This document shows positions 32,771 to 42,493 of a stretch of 46,398 nt of DNA, one piece after another (the stretch's first letter is position 1; the number at the start of each line of letters is the position of its first letter). Below the pieces are notes generated by a model. That model was given only the letters and a program-made list of their open reading frames with translations. It searched no databases and had not been told where the DNA came from. This DNA is from G963664585 sp963664585 (GTDB taxonomy: Bacteria > Bacillota > Clostridia > Oscillospirales > Ruminococcaceae), in assembly GCA_963664585.2 (NCBI GenBank), contig CAXXEO010000010.1, positions 1 through 46,398 on the forward strand, given 5' to 3'. The translations under genes and the position numbers were made by a program.

Positions 32771-32813
32771 AAATGACACCTGCCGCCCTTCTGGTGACAG
32801 GTGTCATTTTTTA
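32771..32813 (+). terminator. rho-independent terminator of the TetR-DUF169 transcript
   Basis: AAATGACACCTG (32771-32782) pairs with CAGGTGTCATTT (32798-32809), followed by TTTTATT. It is pushed 200 bases from the gene by repeat copy I. The remaining bases to 32976 hold nothing I can identify. Confidence 0.85.
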
Positions 32814-32976
32814 TTAGTTACTAATCTCTTGAAGGCAACAAAAACGCCTGATGCTTTTACAATTCTTTCTCTTTTCACTGCCTGCGTCGGAGAAAAGAAA
32901 GGCCGATTTATTGTTTATTAAAAAGATAATATCGATGTTTTGCCAACACACAAAATTGATCATTGTTTTCGGTGTG

Positions 32977-35691
32977 CTATAACAAGCCGCTTTTAATTTT
33001 TTCAAGCAAACTGTTCAGCGCCTCAATCAGTTCGTTGAACGCCTTTTCGCCGACGTCGGTAACCGGTTTGGACAACTCATCATCTTTTCCTTTGCTGTAC
33101 AGCTTTTTCGCTGCATTGGAAAAATTGCTTTTGGACGCTATTTGATCGACGTAATTGCCGAGCAGTCCCGCCGCTCCCTTTCCGGCAAAATCAAGTGCCG
33201 CCTTTTCCAAAGCGCCCGTAATGCCAATTGGCTTATCGTTTTCGTCCTTGCCCCAAAACCAATTCCAGACAAAACGATAGAGGAAAAAACCGGCAAGCCA
33301 GACAATCAATTTTTGAGGCTCGTTGGGCTTTGGCATTGCAACCATGCCATCAGCCTGACCCGATGCCTGCTCAACGCGCTTCCGCGCAAACGCACAGAGC
33401 TCATCACAGCCAATCTGTCCCTTTTCAATTCGTGCCGCAATCAGTTCAAGCACCGCACTTTTCGCCTGCGAGACTAAAAATCCAGCGATTGGTCCGCCCA
33501 CAGGCATCATTGCAATATCAAAGGCCGCATCACCGATATAAACATAAAGTTCCATATAAGCAATGGCGATGTCTGCGGCATAGGATTTTTGCAAATAGCT
33601 TTGCTTTTCCTGCATAATGAGGTTCTGCGCGAACTCCCAGCATTTTTTTCGGAACAACTGATAGTCCTTGACACCAAAGCCTGGCCGTGCCTTTTCAAGC
33701 TGATCGAGCTTCTTCTCGCGCCAAGTCTCGGTCATGTAGGTATTGATGATGTATTTGCATCTTTCGTATTCCTCTTCCAGATCGTCATAATACTCCTGAA
33801 TGTCCGGAATTAGGGAAATCTCCGTTTCGCTATCAAACGAGCCTCCATTATAGGTACAGGACCCATATAGTGTGCCCTTGACCGGTGCAGTCGACGGGAA
33901 AGACAACTCCGCCTTGAAAATGTAGGTGATGTGATCGTCGGTCTCCATATCGGGGTCTATCTCATGCCCCAGCTTGATTACCTTAAAAATACCTTCATCA
34001 TCATCATAGTCGATTTCAAGGTCACCCGGTTTGACAAAGACAAGTTTCTGCTCGTTATCGTTCCACACGCCCAGCTTAAAAGCGATGAGAGTTTTTTCCA
34101 TCTCGCCTTGCTTATCTTTATAGCCGCGAATCTCCTTGGGCTTGCCCAAAAAATCGGCCAGAATCCCTTCATAGCACATCACGACGGAGAACACCGTACG
34201 GGCGTATTCCTTCTCGCTTTCGGCTACGATTTCACAGGAGAAGCTGTCAAAAAAGCTCTCAAATGGCTTTTTCTCAGCATGATCTGTCGCAACGATCACG
34301 GCATTTCCGTCCGCGTCTTTGCCGAGAGCCAGTGTAAAGGGAACGTCATTTTGCATACAGTTCACTGATACTTTTGCATTGGCTGAATCCATAAAGTCCA
34401 GTAACCGATACGGGATTTGGAATGTACGACCCGAGGTGGCGAGAGCAAAAAGCTTACCGCCGTCGATCTGGATGACGGCTTCCCCTATCAGTTGGAATTT
34501 TACGTTGTTTTGGAAGATTCCGCCTTTACCGTTGAATTTAAAGCTGATCACACCCTCGGTAGGCGCATTTGTCTGGTTGGCAATGTACGCGCTGACGGAA
34601 GCACCCATATACGAGCCGGCCATCGTGGCTGCACCGATCTCCAACACGCCGCTCTGCGAAAAAATTTCGATTTGCCCCGTGAGATCTGGGCGTTCTAATT
34701 CTTCCCCCTTTGCCGTTACCTCAGCCATTCGCGCATAGACAAAAACGGGATTATCGCCATACCGGATCTTATCGCTGAAATCCTTGTATATGTACATTTT
34801 ATAAGTGCTCTCAGCTTCCGTTTCTTCTTCGGAGCTGCCGCCATCCGACGAGCCGCCCGAAGCACCAGATGCAGCGCCTGCAACGCCTGCCGCTCCCGCG
34901 GCCCCCACTCCTGCCACCGCAGCAGCGACACCGGCAAGCCCCACCGCAATGGCGGCGGGCACCGGCATACTGGTTTCGCCTGAAGTTTTAGAGGCGTCTG
35001 TATTCACGCCCTGTATCGTCCCCGAAGCAACGTTTTCTTCATTCGCCGTCTTGTTACATTCAAACACGCCGCCGATCACTTCTACACCATCCCATTGCTG
35101 AGACCAACTTCCCGAGATTTTCTTCCCATTTATCTTACCAGTAAGGGTATATGTTCTTTTGCCATCATACTCACTTGTTATCGTATTTACGAGATTAATC
35201 GAACTATTTGATATGCTGACAGTCGTTTCACCATATCTCTTATCATTATATTGTGCCCAATATCCTCTATCATTTCCTGCTGTGGGCAGGCATGAAAAAT
35301 ACAATCCGCCGAACGTTGAATTTCTTGTATCAACGATATAATCACTGTTGATGATATCTTTCTTATTTGTGTTTCTCTGTATAAAAATGACAAAATTAGT
35401 ATCAATATTGCTAATTTTATTATAGCCTGCCACGATCATTTTCATCCTGTTTTGATAATCAATTATAGATGCTTCCTTTGTTTCGGCGGATAATCCTGCA
35501 AGATTTTTTTTAAAACCGGGTGAATGATACGACAGAATATAGCTTTCATTATAGCTGGTAACTTTTATTGTGCCGGTATATGTTCCGCCAACCTTTGAAT
35601 TGACTTCTGTAGCTGCCACTACAGGCATTGAAAGGAAAGCTACTATCAAAAGGGTCAGTAAAGCAAAAGATGTTTTTCTGATTATTTTCAT
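32977..35691 (-). CDS. large secreted or membrane protein of unknown function, unit copy 1 (904 aa)
   Basis: A signal peptide (MKIIRKTSFALLTLLIVAFLS, cleavage near VVAA-TE) is followed by a unique N-terminal domain to about residue 235. Next comes an Ala/Gly-rich hydrophobic stretch (about 243-275; IAVGLAGVAAAVAGVGAAGA) and an acidic Ser/Gly linker. A long beta-rich region starts at TYKMYIYKDFSDKIRYGDNP. The helical C-terminal part has hydrophobic segments near 715-745 (AFDIAMMPVGGPIAGFLV) and 797-817 (IVWLAGFFLYRFVWNWFWG). I recognise no family. Its ATG overlaps the stop of the zinc-ribbon protein gene (ATGA), so the two are co-translated. A frameshifted paralogue at 38679-41149 shares everything after about residue 240 but has a different N-terminal domain. 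Confidence 0.8.
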   Translation of the reverse strand: MKIIRKTSFALLTLLIVAFLSMPVVAATEVNSKVGGTYTGTIKVTSYNESYILSYHSPGFKKNLAGLSAETKEASIIDYQNRMKMIVAGYNKISNIDTNFVIFIQRNTNKKDIINSDYIVDTRNSTFGGLYFSCLPTAGNDRGYWAQYNDKRYGETTVSISNSSINLVNTITSEYDGKRTYTLTGKINGKKISGSWSQQWDGVEVIGGVFECNKTANEENVASGTIQGVNTDASKTSGETSMPVPAAIAVGLAGVAAAVAGVGAAGAAGVAGAASGASGGSSDGGSSEEETEAESTYKMYIYKDFSDKIRYGDNPVFVYARMAEVTAKGEELERPDLTGQIEIFSQSGVLEIGAATMAGSYMGASVSAYIANQTNAPTEGVISFKFNGKGGIFQNNVKFQLIGEAVIQIDGGKLFALATSGRTFQIPYRLLDFMDSANAKVSVNCMQNDVPFTLALGKDADGNAVIVATDHAEKKPFESFFDSFSCEIVAESEKEYARTVFSVVMCYEGILADFLGKPKEIRGYKDKQGEMEKTLIAFKLGVWNDNEQKLVFVKPGDLEIDYDDDEGIFKVIKLGHEIDPDMETDDHITYIFKAELSFPSTAPVKGTLYGSCTYNGGSFDSETEISLIPDIQEYYDDLEEEYERCKYIINTYMTETWREKKLDQLEKARPGFGVKDYQLFRKKCWEFAQNLIMQEKQSYLQKSYAADIAIAYMELYVYIGDAAFDIAMMPVGGPIAGFLVSQAKSAVLELIAARIEKGQIGCDELCAFARKRVEQASGQADGMVAMPKPNEPQKLIVWLAGFFLYRFVWNWFWGKDENDKPIGITGALEKAALDFAGKGAAGLLGNYVDQIASKSNFSNAAKKLYSKGKDDELSKPVTDVGEKAFNELIEALNSLLEKIKSGLL

Positions 35692-36743
35692 ACTGCCTTA
35701 CCCTTCTTTCTTTTGTTTTCTTCTGCAATCGACACAATTATCGCCACAATAAATAACAATACTCCCACAGCACTACAGATAAAGCCAAAGTGTGCCGCAC
35801 TCAGCGCGACGCTTAGGGCAAAGCCGGTCGTGCAGCCTGCCATAACACGGTTTACAAAGGAACTGTCGGGCGCCTTGCCTTTTCGCAACTTTTGAGCGAC
35901 AGACAGAATGAACCCACGCAAAAAACCGGCTTTGTTCGACAGCGCCCGCAGCGAAAGGATAAAGGCCGCTATCCCAGCCATACTGTTTTGAAGCGAAGCG
36001 TTACCCGTCATAAAATGATAGGTGATCAGTGACGTCCCCATACCCAAAAGCAAAGGCGCAGCCGTCCCTTTTCCCTTCGCAGTCAAAGAGGAGAATAGGC
36101 TTTTAAGCCCTTTACCGACATCGGAAAATGGCTTTCTACCTGATGTCGGTATCATTAAAGTAATAAAAAATGCAAACACGCCCTTCCCGACTATGCCGCC
36201 GATCGTACCCCAAATCCCTGTGCCAACGCCGCCCTGTGCAAAAGTCAAAAAGCTAAGCAACTTTACAGGGTACGGGTTGATGCCCAGTGCGGGCAGAAGT
36301 GTAAATAAAAGCCAAATCGCCGCCAGGACAATGGCCGGTATCATCTTTTTCTTATCCTTTATGGCTGCTTGAAATCCTTTGAACAGCCCCAGCACACCGT
36401 TAAGCAGATACTTGAGGGGGCCCAGAGTGGCAGTAAGCGTTTTTCCTGCAGAAGGAATGGTCTGTGTAAAGGCCATCTCTCCTCCCGATGACAGCGCAAC
36501 TGACGTATTGCCAAAAAGCTGCGCTGTGGCAGACAAGACAGCGCTTGTCACAGCAGCCGAGTCTACCTGAGGCTTTGGTTGGGCAGGTTGTTTTTGAATA
36601 TCGGTGAGCTCTGCCGACGAGTGGACGGTTTGAACCTCTGTTGGCTTTTCCTGAAGCTTTGTCACCTTTTCTCCACAGTTAAGACAAAACAGACTTTCTG
36701 GCATAAGTGCTGCACCGCAATTCACACAAAATTTGCCGGGCAT
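35688..36743 (-). CDS. zinc-ribbon multi-pass membrane protein, unit copy 1 (351 aa)
   Basis: The N-terminus is a zinc ribbon with Cys6-x2-Cys9 and Cys20-x2-Cys23 (CVNCGAALMPESLFCLNCG). A charged, Pro/Gln-rich linker runs to about residue 65. From about residue 130 there are some five to seven membrane segments, such as MIPAIVLAAIWLLFTLLPAL, GGVGTGIWGTIGGIVGKGV and SAVGVLLFIVAIIVSIAEE, and a basic C-terminus. The zinc ribbon is expected in the cytoplasm. AAAGGAGGA precedes the ATG. It is first in a two-gene unit with a 4-base ATGA overlap to the 904 aa gene. A very similar gene lies at 41146-42198. Function unknown; a membrane anchor, transporter or sensor partner of the large protein is plausible. 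Confidence 0.85.
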   Translation of the reverse strand: MPGKFCVNCGAALMPESLFCLNCGEKVTKLQEKPTEVQTVHSSAELTDIQKQPAQPKPQVDSAAVTSAVLSATAQLFGNTSVALSSGGEMAFTQTIPSAGKTLTATLGPLKYLLNGVLGLFKGFQAAIKDKKKMIPAIVLAAIWLLFTLLPALGINPYPVKLLSFLTFAQGGVGTGIWGTIGGIVGKGVFAFFITLMIPTSGRKPFSDVGKGLKSLFSSLTAKGKGTAAPLLLGMGTSLITYHFMTGNASLQNSMAGIAAFILSLRALSNKAGFLRGFILSVAQKLRKGKAPDSSFVNRVMAGCTTGFALSVALSAAHFGFICSAVGVLLFIVAIIVSIAEENKRKKGKAV

Positions 36744-37047
36744 ATTTATCCTCCTTTACAATCAACCATTTAATATAAAAAATTATCTTGATAAACGGTA
36801 CTTCTTTCTATCTTCTGCCCTGCCTATGACGGGCAGTCTGATAACAGTTTTTCCTTTACTTTCACCATTACTATAGATATGGAATTGATTTTTGGAAAAT
36901 CAGCAAACAAGAGCTGCTTACGGGAGCAAAAAACGATTCACCCAGCTGCTTCCACACTATACATCCCACCTTGTATGATTCTATTCCTAAATCAAACGGC
37001 AATTATCCTATTTCTATTTTTCCCGCCAGAGACAGGGAAAGCAGAGA
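36744..37047. other. intergenic region upstream of unit copy 1
   Basis: 304 bp of AT-rich sequence. The promoter of the minus-strand unit should be here. A small CTGCCC / GGGCAG hairpin is visible near 36817-36838. No gene is supported. Confidence 0.4.
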
Positions 37048-37153
37048 TATAGCCAATTAACTTAAAAACTGGCTATATATAAAACGTCATTTTCTTCCCC
37101 CGCCTTCGGCGGGGGAAGAAATCACAAGCTTGTTTTCAAGTTAATCAACTATA
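37048..37153 (-). repeat. MITE-like repeat, copy J
   Basis: A full 106 bp copy in the TATAGCC orientation with the hairpin CCCCCGCCTTCGGCGGGGG and the end AATCAACTATA. It separates the conserved block at 37201-37290 from unit copy 1. Confidence 0.93.
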
Positions 37154-37200
37154 GAATTCAGTGCTATTTAAACAGGCTTTCGTATGATGCAAAATTCCTT

Positions 37201-37290
37201 CAGATTAATCATATTATTTTTCAATTCGTATGGCGTCACCCAAAAAGGGTGATTTGCTTAAATTGCCTCACTCATTTTAGGTGTGGGGCC
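37201..37290. promoter_or_regulatory. conserved upstream block of the duplicated unit, copy 1
   Basis: This block recurs at 42288-42378 with few changes. It contains the hairpin TCACCC-AAAAA-GGGTGA (37236-37252), then TTGCCTCACTCATTTT and GTGGGGCC. It marks the outer limit of the duplicated unit. It may be a regulatory leader or the downstream terminator region of a lost neighbour. Confidence 0.45.
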
Positions 37291-37561
37291 TTCATTTAAA
37301 CTGTATTTTAGGATCTTTTTTACAACACATTTTGCATTCTTTCTTCTATGCTTATCCGGCCAGTACGGTCTGTAATCTAAAGAGGCTTATCACCATAGCG
37401 ATAAGCCTCTTTAAACAATTAAGATACATACCCTTAAGACAAAGCGAATATTCCTTGTATTATATAGTCGATTAACTTGATAACAATCTTATATTTTCTT
37501 TCCCCGCCGAAGGCGGGGGAAGAAAATGACGTTTTATATATAGCCAGTTTTTAAGTTAATT

Positions 37562-38614
37562 GCTACATTGTCAAGCCAAATGCGACAGTTCGAGCAGAAA
37601 GAGCTGGGAAGGTGTATTCCAATTAAGACATTTTCGGGGTCTGTTGTTTATAAGCAGAAGAGAAGAAGATAGGTTTTGATGAGAAACAGTGGACAGAACA
37701 GTACCTTTCGGAAAGAACTCTCTGAGCAAACCGTTACCGTACTCATTGCTTCCTCTCTGATGCGGACAATATGGATCAGCGAAATAAAGAGTTAAGCCTA
37801 GATCTTTCTGGATTACATCATAACAGGCAAATTCACCGCCACGATCTGTTGTTGCTGTTTTGAATGTGCCTTGTGGCAATAAAGTGTGCAGGTGCTTGAT
37901 TGCAGCTTCCATGGAAGCTGCCGTTCGATCAGGAATGGGAACGGCTGTATAGAACCTTGTTTTTCGTTCCACAAAGGTGGCCAAGCAACCACCGGAACCC
38001 CTAGAGGAAACCACCGTATCAAGTTCCCAATGCCCAAATGTTTCTCTGGTATATACCTCTTTGGGTCTCTTGTGGATAGAAGTACCACGAGCATAATGCG
38101 CAAGATTTTTACAGCTTCTCTTTTTTCCATTACGGCGCAGCACATCTGCGGTGAGTCCGTTCAGTCGTCCGGCATAAAGCCAGTTGTATATTGTTTTAAA
38201 GCTCAGTTGGCTTGAAGTAACGGTATGTGATATTTGTTCTGGCGACCAGGTCTCTTTCAGCTTTTCTGCCACAGCTGCGCACAACTCCTCGTTCCATTTC
38301 CCTTGAGGTTTGCTGTTGTGCCGTTTCTTCTGGTAATCCAGTTGTGCTTCTTCTGCGTTATACGCTCGGGCACCGTAAAAACGTTTCAATTCTCTAGCGA
38401 TACTGCTGTGGTGACATCCCAGACGTGATGCGATTTTCCGGGTCGTATATCCGATTTGACGGAGTTCCTCTATCTTTCCTCGTTCGAATGTTGTAAAATG
38501 GTGATGGCTCATGGCTGCCTCCTTGTGTGAATGTTGTTGTTGCAAACTCTATTCTACACGTTTTGGCCGCCTTGGGCTATCTTTTTTCTGTCGCATTTCA
38601 TTTTACAATGTAGC
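37562..38614 (-). mobile_element. IS30-family insertion sequence, copy 2 (1053 bp)
   Basis: Same length and same inverted ends as copy 1, inserted in the opposite orientation. The 4 bp target duplication is AATT (37558-37561 and 38615-38618). It lies 64 bases past the end of the second large-protein gene. Confidence 0.93.
37571..38512 (-). CDS. IS30-family transposase, copy 2 (313 aa)
   Basis: The protein is identical to that of copy 1: helix-turn-helix at the N-terminus and the DDE residues of GHWELDTVV, TTDRGGEF and NEYGNGLLREFF. The ATG at 38512 follows AAGGAGG. Intact. Confidence 0.94.
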   Translation of the reverse strand: MSHHHFTTFERGKIEELRQIGYTTRKIASRLGCHHSSIARELKRFYGARAYNAEEAQLDYQKKRHNSKPQGKWNEELCAAVAEKLKETWSPEQISHTVTSSQLSFKTIYNWLYAGRLNGLTADVLRRNGKKRSCKNLAHYARGTSIHKRPKEVYTRETFGHWELDTVVSSRGSGGCLATFVERKTRFYTAVPIPDRTAASMEAAIKHLHTLLPQGTFKTATTDRGGEFACYDVIQKDLGLTLYFADPYCPHQRGSNEYGNGLLREFFPKGTVLSTVSHQNLSSSLLLINNRPRKCLNWNTPSQLFLLELSHLA

Positions 38615-38678
38615 AATTGACTATATTAATCTGAAAAGTGCACTAAAGCCCCCTTGATAGATTGCAGGATTTTACCGG

Positions 38679-41149
38679 CTACAGTAAGCCGCTTTTGATT
38701 TTTTCAAGCAAGCTGTTCAGCATCTCAATCAGCTCGTTAAACGCCTTTTCACCGACGTCGGTAACCGGTTTGGACAGCGCGTCGTCCTTTTCTTTGTTGT
38801 ACAACTTTTTCGCCGCATTGGCAAAATTGCTTCGGGATGCTATTTGATCAACATAATTGCCGAGCAGCCCTGCAGCGCCCTTACCGGCGAAAATCCAGCG
38901 CCGCCTTTTCCAAGGCGCCCGCAATGCCAATCGGTTGATCATGTTCATCCTTGCCCCAATACCAATTCCAGACAAAGCGGTACAGGAAAAAGCAAGCAAG
39001 CCATACTAATAATTTTTGTGGCTCACTCGGCTTTGGCATCGTAACCAGACCGTCGGCTTGACCCGTCGCCTGTTCAATGCGTTTCCACACAAACTCACAA
39101 AGCTCATCATAGCCGATGCTGCCCTTTTCAATGCGTACTGTGATCAGCTCCAACGCGGCGCTTTTGACTTGTGCTACTAAAAATCCAGCAATTGGCCCGC
39201 CCACAGGCATCATAGCGATATCGAAGGCCACATCCCCAACATACACATACAGCTCCAGATAGGCGATGGCGATATCCGCAGAATAGGACTTGAGTAAATA
39301 ACTTTCCTTTTCCTGCATAATGAGGTTCTGCGCGAACTCCCAGCATTTTGTCCGAAAAATCTGATAGTCCTTAATGCCAAAGCTCGGGCGTGCTTTTTCC
39401 AACTGTGCCAGCTTTCTCTCGCGCCAGTCCTCGGTCATGTAGGTATTGATGATGTATTTGCATTTTTCATATTCCTTATCCAGATTGTCATAATACTCCT
39501 GGACATCCGGAATCAGCGATATTTCCGTTTCGCTTTCAATTGCAGTTTGATTATAAGTACAGGACCCATATAGTGTGCCCTTGACCGGTGCAGTCGACGG
39601 GAAAGATATTTCCGCCTTGAAAATATAGGTGATGTGATCGTCGGTCTCCATATCGGGGTCTATCTCATGCCCCAGCTTGATTACCTTAAAAATACCGTCA
39701 TCATCGTCATAGTCAATTTCAAGATCTGCTGGCTTGACAAAGACGAGTGTCTGCTCGCTGTCGTTCCACACACCCAGTTTAAAGGCAATCAGGGTTTTTT
39801 CCATCTCACCTTCTTTGTTTTTATAACCGCGTATCTCCTTCGGCTTGCCCAAAAAGTCAGGAAGCAGCCCTTCATAGCACATTACGACTGAGAATACCGT
39901 ACGGGCGTGCTCCTTCTCGTTTTCGGCGACGATCTCACAGTTATAGCTGTCAAAGAAACGCTCAAACGGTTTCTTTTCAGCACAATCCGTTGCGATGATC
40001 AAAGGATTACCGGTCTTATCTTTGCCAAGAGCCAACGTAAAGGGGACGTTGTCCTGCATGCAGTTCAAAGATACTTTAGCATTGGCTGAATCCATAAAGT
40101 CCAGCAACTGATACGGGATTTGGAAGGTTCGACCCGACGCAGCGAGAGCAAAAAGCTTTCCGCCGTCGATCTGGATGACGGCTTCTCCTATCAGTTGGAA
40201 TTTTACGTTATTTTGGAAGATTCCGCCTTTACCGTTAAATTTAAAGCTGATCACACCCTCGGTGGGCGCACCCGGCTGGCCACCGGCGTAAGCGCTGACT
40301 GAAGCGCCCATATACGAGCCGGCCATTGTGGATGCGCCGACCTCCAGCACGCCACTCTGCGAGAAGATTTCGATCTGCCCGGTGAGATCTGGCCGTTCTA
40401 TTTCTTCCCCTTTCGCCGTCACCTCTGCCATCCGCGCATAGACAAAAACGGGATTGTCGCCATACCGGATTTTATCGCCGAAATCCTTGTATATGTACAT
40501 CTTATAGGTGCTTTCTGTTTCGGCATTATCCTCTGAGCCACCTTCAGATGAACTGCCTGAAGCACCAGATGCAGAGGCTGTAACACCTGCCGCCGCCGAG
40601 GCTCCAACTCCCGCTACTGCAGCAGCAACGCCGGCAAGCCCCACCGCAATGGCAGAGGGCACTGTCGCGGCGGTCTCACCGGCGGACGTGCTGGCATCAG
40701 AATTTAAAATCGCGGACCCCAGCGAAAAACCATTCAGGTTCATCAGCCCATGAGCAGCGCCGTTCCAACTGCAGTCAAAGGTTAGCTTTAAACTCTTGTT
40801 GCCCGGAAATGTATGGTCGAGATCTGCCATATCAAAAGGATTCGGCTGTCCTGTGCTGTACACCCCATCAAAGCCAAAGCGAATTGTATAGTTTTCATTG
40901 GTTTTCGGCAGTTCTATGACCGTGGTCGCGTCGTTGGGAAACAGGGTTTTGGGGATAAACTCCTTACCACCCTTATCGATAAAATAGTAATGATTACAAA
41001 ACCTTTTTTTCACCCCAATTGGTAGTGTCGGTTTTCTGGATGAGTGTTAATTTGATAGTGCCTTTATCTCCCCATGCCAACACAGGAACGGATAAATAAA
41101 GCATAAATAGTAAGCAAATAGCTGATATGGCAAAAATTCTTTTTTTCAT
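38679..41149 (-). pseudogene. large secreted or membrane protein, unit copy 2, with two frameshifts
   Basis: A paralogue of the 904 aa protein. It begins at ATG 41149, overlapping the upstream zinc-ribbon gene by ATGA, with signal peptide MKKRIFAISAICLLFMLYLS and then VPVLAWGDKGTIKLTLIQKT. The frame breaks in a run of seven A near 41006-41013 and resumes as RFCNHYYFIDKGGKEF. The N-terminal domain (to about residue 155) is unrelated to that of copy 1. From VPSAIAVGLAGVAAAVAGVG onward the two copies match closely. A second one-base shift near 38893 breaks the frame at ALDF; the end (SNFANAAKKLY ... IKSGLL) continues in another frame. Either a decaying gene or assembly errors. Confidence 0.8.
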
Positions 41150-42198
41150 GTCGCAGCCACTCCTTTTTTTGATTTGCCCACCAAGAAGAAGATTATTGCT
41201 GCAATAATTGCCAAGACACCGCCCACACTGCAGATAAATCCAAAGTGGGCAGCACTGAGTGCAACGCCCAGGGCAAAGCCGGTCGTGCAGCCTGCCATCA
41301 CGCGGTTCACAAGGGAAATGTCGGGCGCCTTGCCTTTTCGCAACTTTTGACCGACCGACAGAATAAATCCTTGTATAAAACTGACCTTACCCGACATCGC
41401 CCGCAGAGAAAGGATAAAGGCCGCTATGCCAGCCATACTGTTTTGAAGCGAAGCGTTACCCGTCATAAAATGATAGGCGATCAATGACGTCCCCATACCC
41501 AGAAGCAAAGGCGCAGCCGTCCCTTTTCCCTTCGCAGTCAAAGATGAAAACAGGCTTTTCAATCCTTTGCCAATACCTGAGATTGGCTTATTACCCGATG
41601 TTGGTATCATTAAAGTAATAAAATAAGCGAACACGCCCTTCCCGACTATGCCGCCGATCGTACCCCAAATCCCTGTGCCGACGCCGCCCTGTGCAAAAGT
41701 CAAAAAGCTAAGCAACTTTACAGGGTGCGGGTTGATGCCCAGTGCGGGCAGAAGTGTAAATAAAAACCAGATCGCCGCCAGAACAATAGCCGGTATCAGC
41801 TTTTTCTTATCCTTTATGGCTGCTTGAAATCCTTTGAACAGCCCCAGCACACCGTTAAGCAGATACTTGAGGGGACCCAGAGTGGCGGTAAGCGTTTTTC
41901 CTACTGAAGGAATGGTCTGTGTAAAGGCCATCTCTCCTCCCGATGACAGCGCAACTGACGTATTGCCAAAAAGCTGCGCTGTGGCAGACAAGACAGCGCT
42001 TGTCACAGCAGCCGAGTCTACCTGAGGCTTTGGTTGGGCAGGTTGTTTTTGAATATTGGTGGGTACTGCCGACGAGTGGACGGTTTGATCCTCTGTTGGC
42101 TTTTCCTGAAGCTTTGTCACCTTTTCTCCACAGTTAAGACAAAACAGACTTTCTGGCGTAAGTGCTGCACCGCAATTCATACAAAATTTGCCGGGCAT
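41146..42198 (-). CDS. zinc-ribbon multi-pass membrane protein, unit copy 2 (350 aa)
   Basis: Nearly the same protein as at 35688-36743: the N-terminal zinc ribbon CMNCGAAL ... FCLNCGEK (Cys6, 9, 20, 23), a Pro/Gln-rich linker, and the same set of membrane segments. Differences cluster in the last 25 residues (GGVLAIIAAIIFFLVGKSKKG) and in a few loops. The frame is intact although its partner gene is broken. AAAGGAGGA precedes the ATG, and the stop overlaps the next start as ATGA, as in copy 1. Confidence 0.85.
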   Translation of the reverse strand: MPGKFCMNCGAALTPESLFCLNCGEKVTKLQEKPTEDQTVHSSAVPTNIQKQPAQPKPQVDSAAVTSAVLSATAQLFGNTSVALSSGGEMAFTQTIPSVGKTLTATLGPLKYLLNGVLGLFKGFQAAIKDKKKLIPAIVLAAIWFLFTLLPALGINPHPVKLLSFLTFAQGGVGTGIWGTIGGIVGKGVFAYFITLMIPTSGNKPISGIGKGLKSLFSSLTAKGKGTAAPLLLGMGTSLIAYHFMTGNASLQNSMAGIAAFILSLRAMSGKVSFIQGFILSVGQKLRKGKAPDISLVNRVMAGCTTGFALGVALSAAHFGFICSVGGVLAIIAAIIFFLVGKSKKGVAAT

Positions 42199-42287
42199 GT
42201 TTATCCTCCTTTACAATTAACCATATAATATGAAACAACGGAATTCCTTTCTATCGCTCCTCTACCTTGTATTATCAAAAATTATAT

Positions 42288-42378
42288 CAGTTTAATCATA
42301 TTGTTTTTTTCTTCGGATGGCGTCACCCAAAAAGGGTGATTTGCTTTCAATTGCCTCACTCATTTTATATGTGGGGCC
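42288..42378. promoter_or_regulatory. conserved upstream block of the duplicated unit, copy 2
   Basis: Matches 37201-37290, including the TCACCC-AAAAA-GGGTGA hairpin and TTGCCTCACTCATTTT. Here it lies only about 90 bases upstream of the zinc-ribbon gene start, whereas in copy 1 repeat J and other sequence intervene. Confidence 0.45.
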
Positions 42379-42454
42379 ATTTAGTCCGCTTTTATAAAAT
42401 ACACTAGTGATATATTTGGCCTTTTTCTTTGCTAGTATATTGTCTCATTTTAAA

Positions 42455-42493
42455 CTTGTATATTCCCCCGCCGAAGGCGGGGGAACATACAAG
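42455..42493. terminator. GC-core hairpin inside a short repeat
   Basis: CTTGTATATTCCCCCGCC pairs with GGCGGGGGAACATACAAG across a 3-base loop. The core is the same as in the dispersed repeat but the flanking arms differ. By comparison with 1473-1490 it appears inserted within the short family 2 repeat. Confidence 0.6.

Larger units (their letters stand above)
37463..38625 (+). repeat. MITE-like repeat, copy K, split by IS30 copy 2
   Basis: The left part is 37463-37561 (TATAGTCGATTAACTTG ... TTAAGTTAATT) and the right remnant is 38615-38625 (AATTGACTATA). Removing the IS30 and one AATT duplicate rebuilds one full repeat. Confidence 0.9.

Noticed and set aside
1872..37153. CRISPR-like array from the many repeats
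   Set aside because: The repeats are kilobases apart in both orientations, about 105 bp long, with no regular spacers and no cas genes nearby.
37201..37290. Cyclic-di-GMP or other known riboswitch in the conserved block
   Set aside because: The block has a hairpin and conserved stretches, but I could not fit it to the conserved core of any riboswitch class I know.
41000..41020. Programmed ribosomal frameshift at the seven-A run (A AAA AAG heptamer) in the second large-protein gene
   Set aside because: The downstream frame is +1 relative to the signal-peptide frame, whereas this heptamer promotes -1 slippage. Copy 1 needs no shift, and the gene has a second unrelated frameshift, so mutation or sequencing error is more likely.
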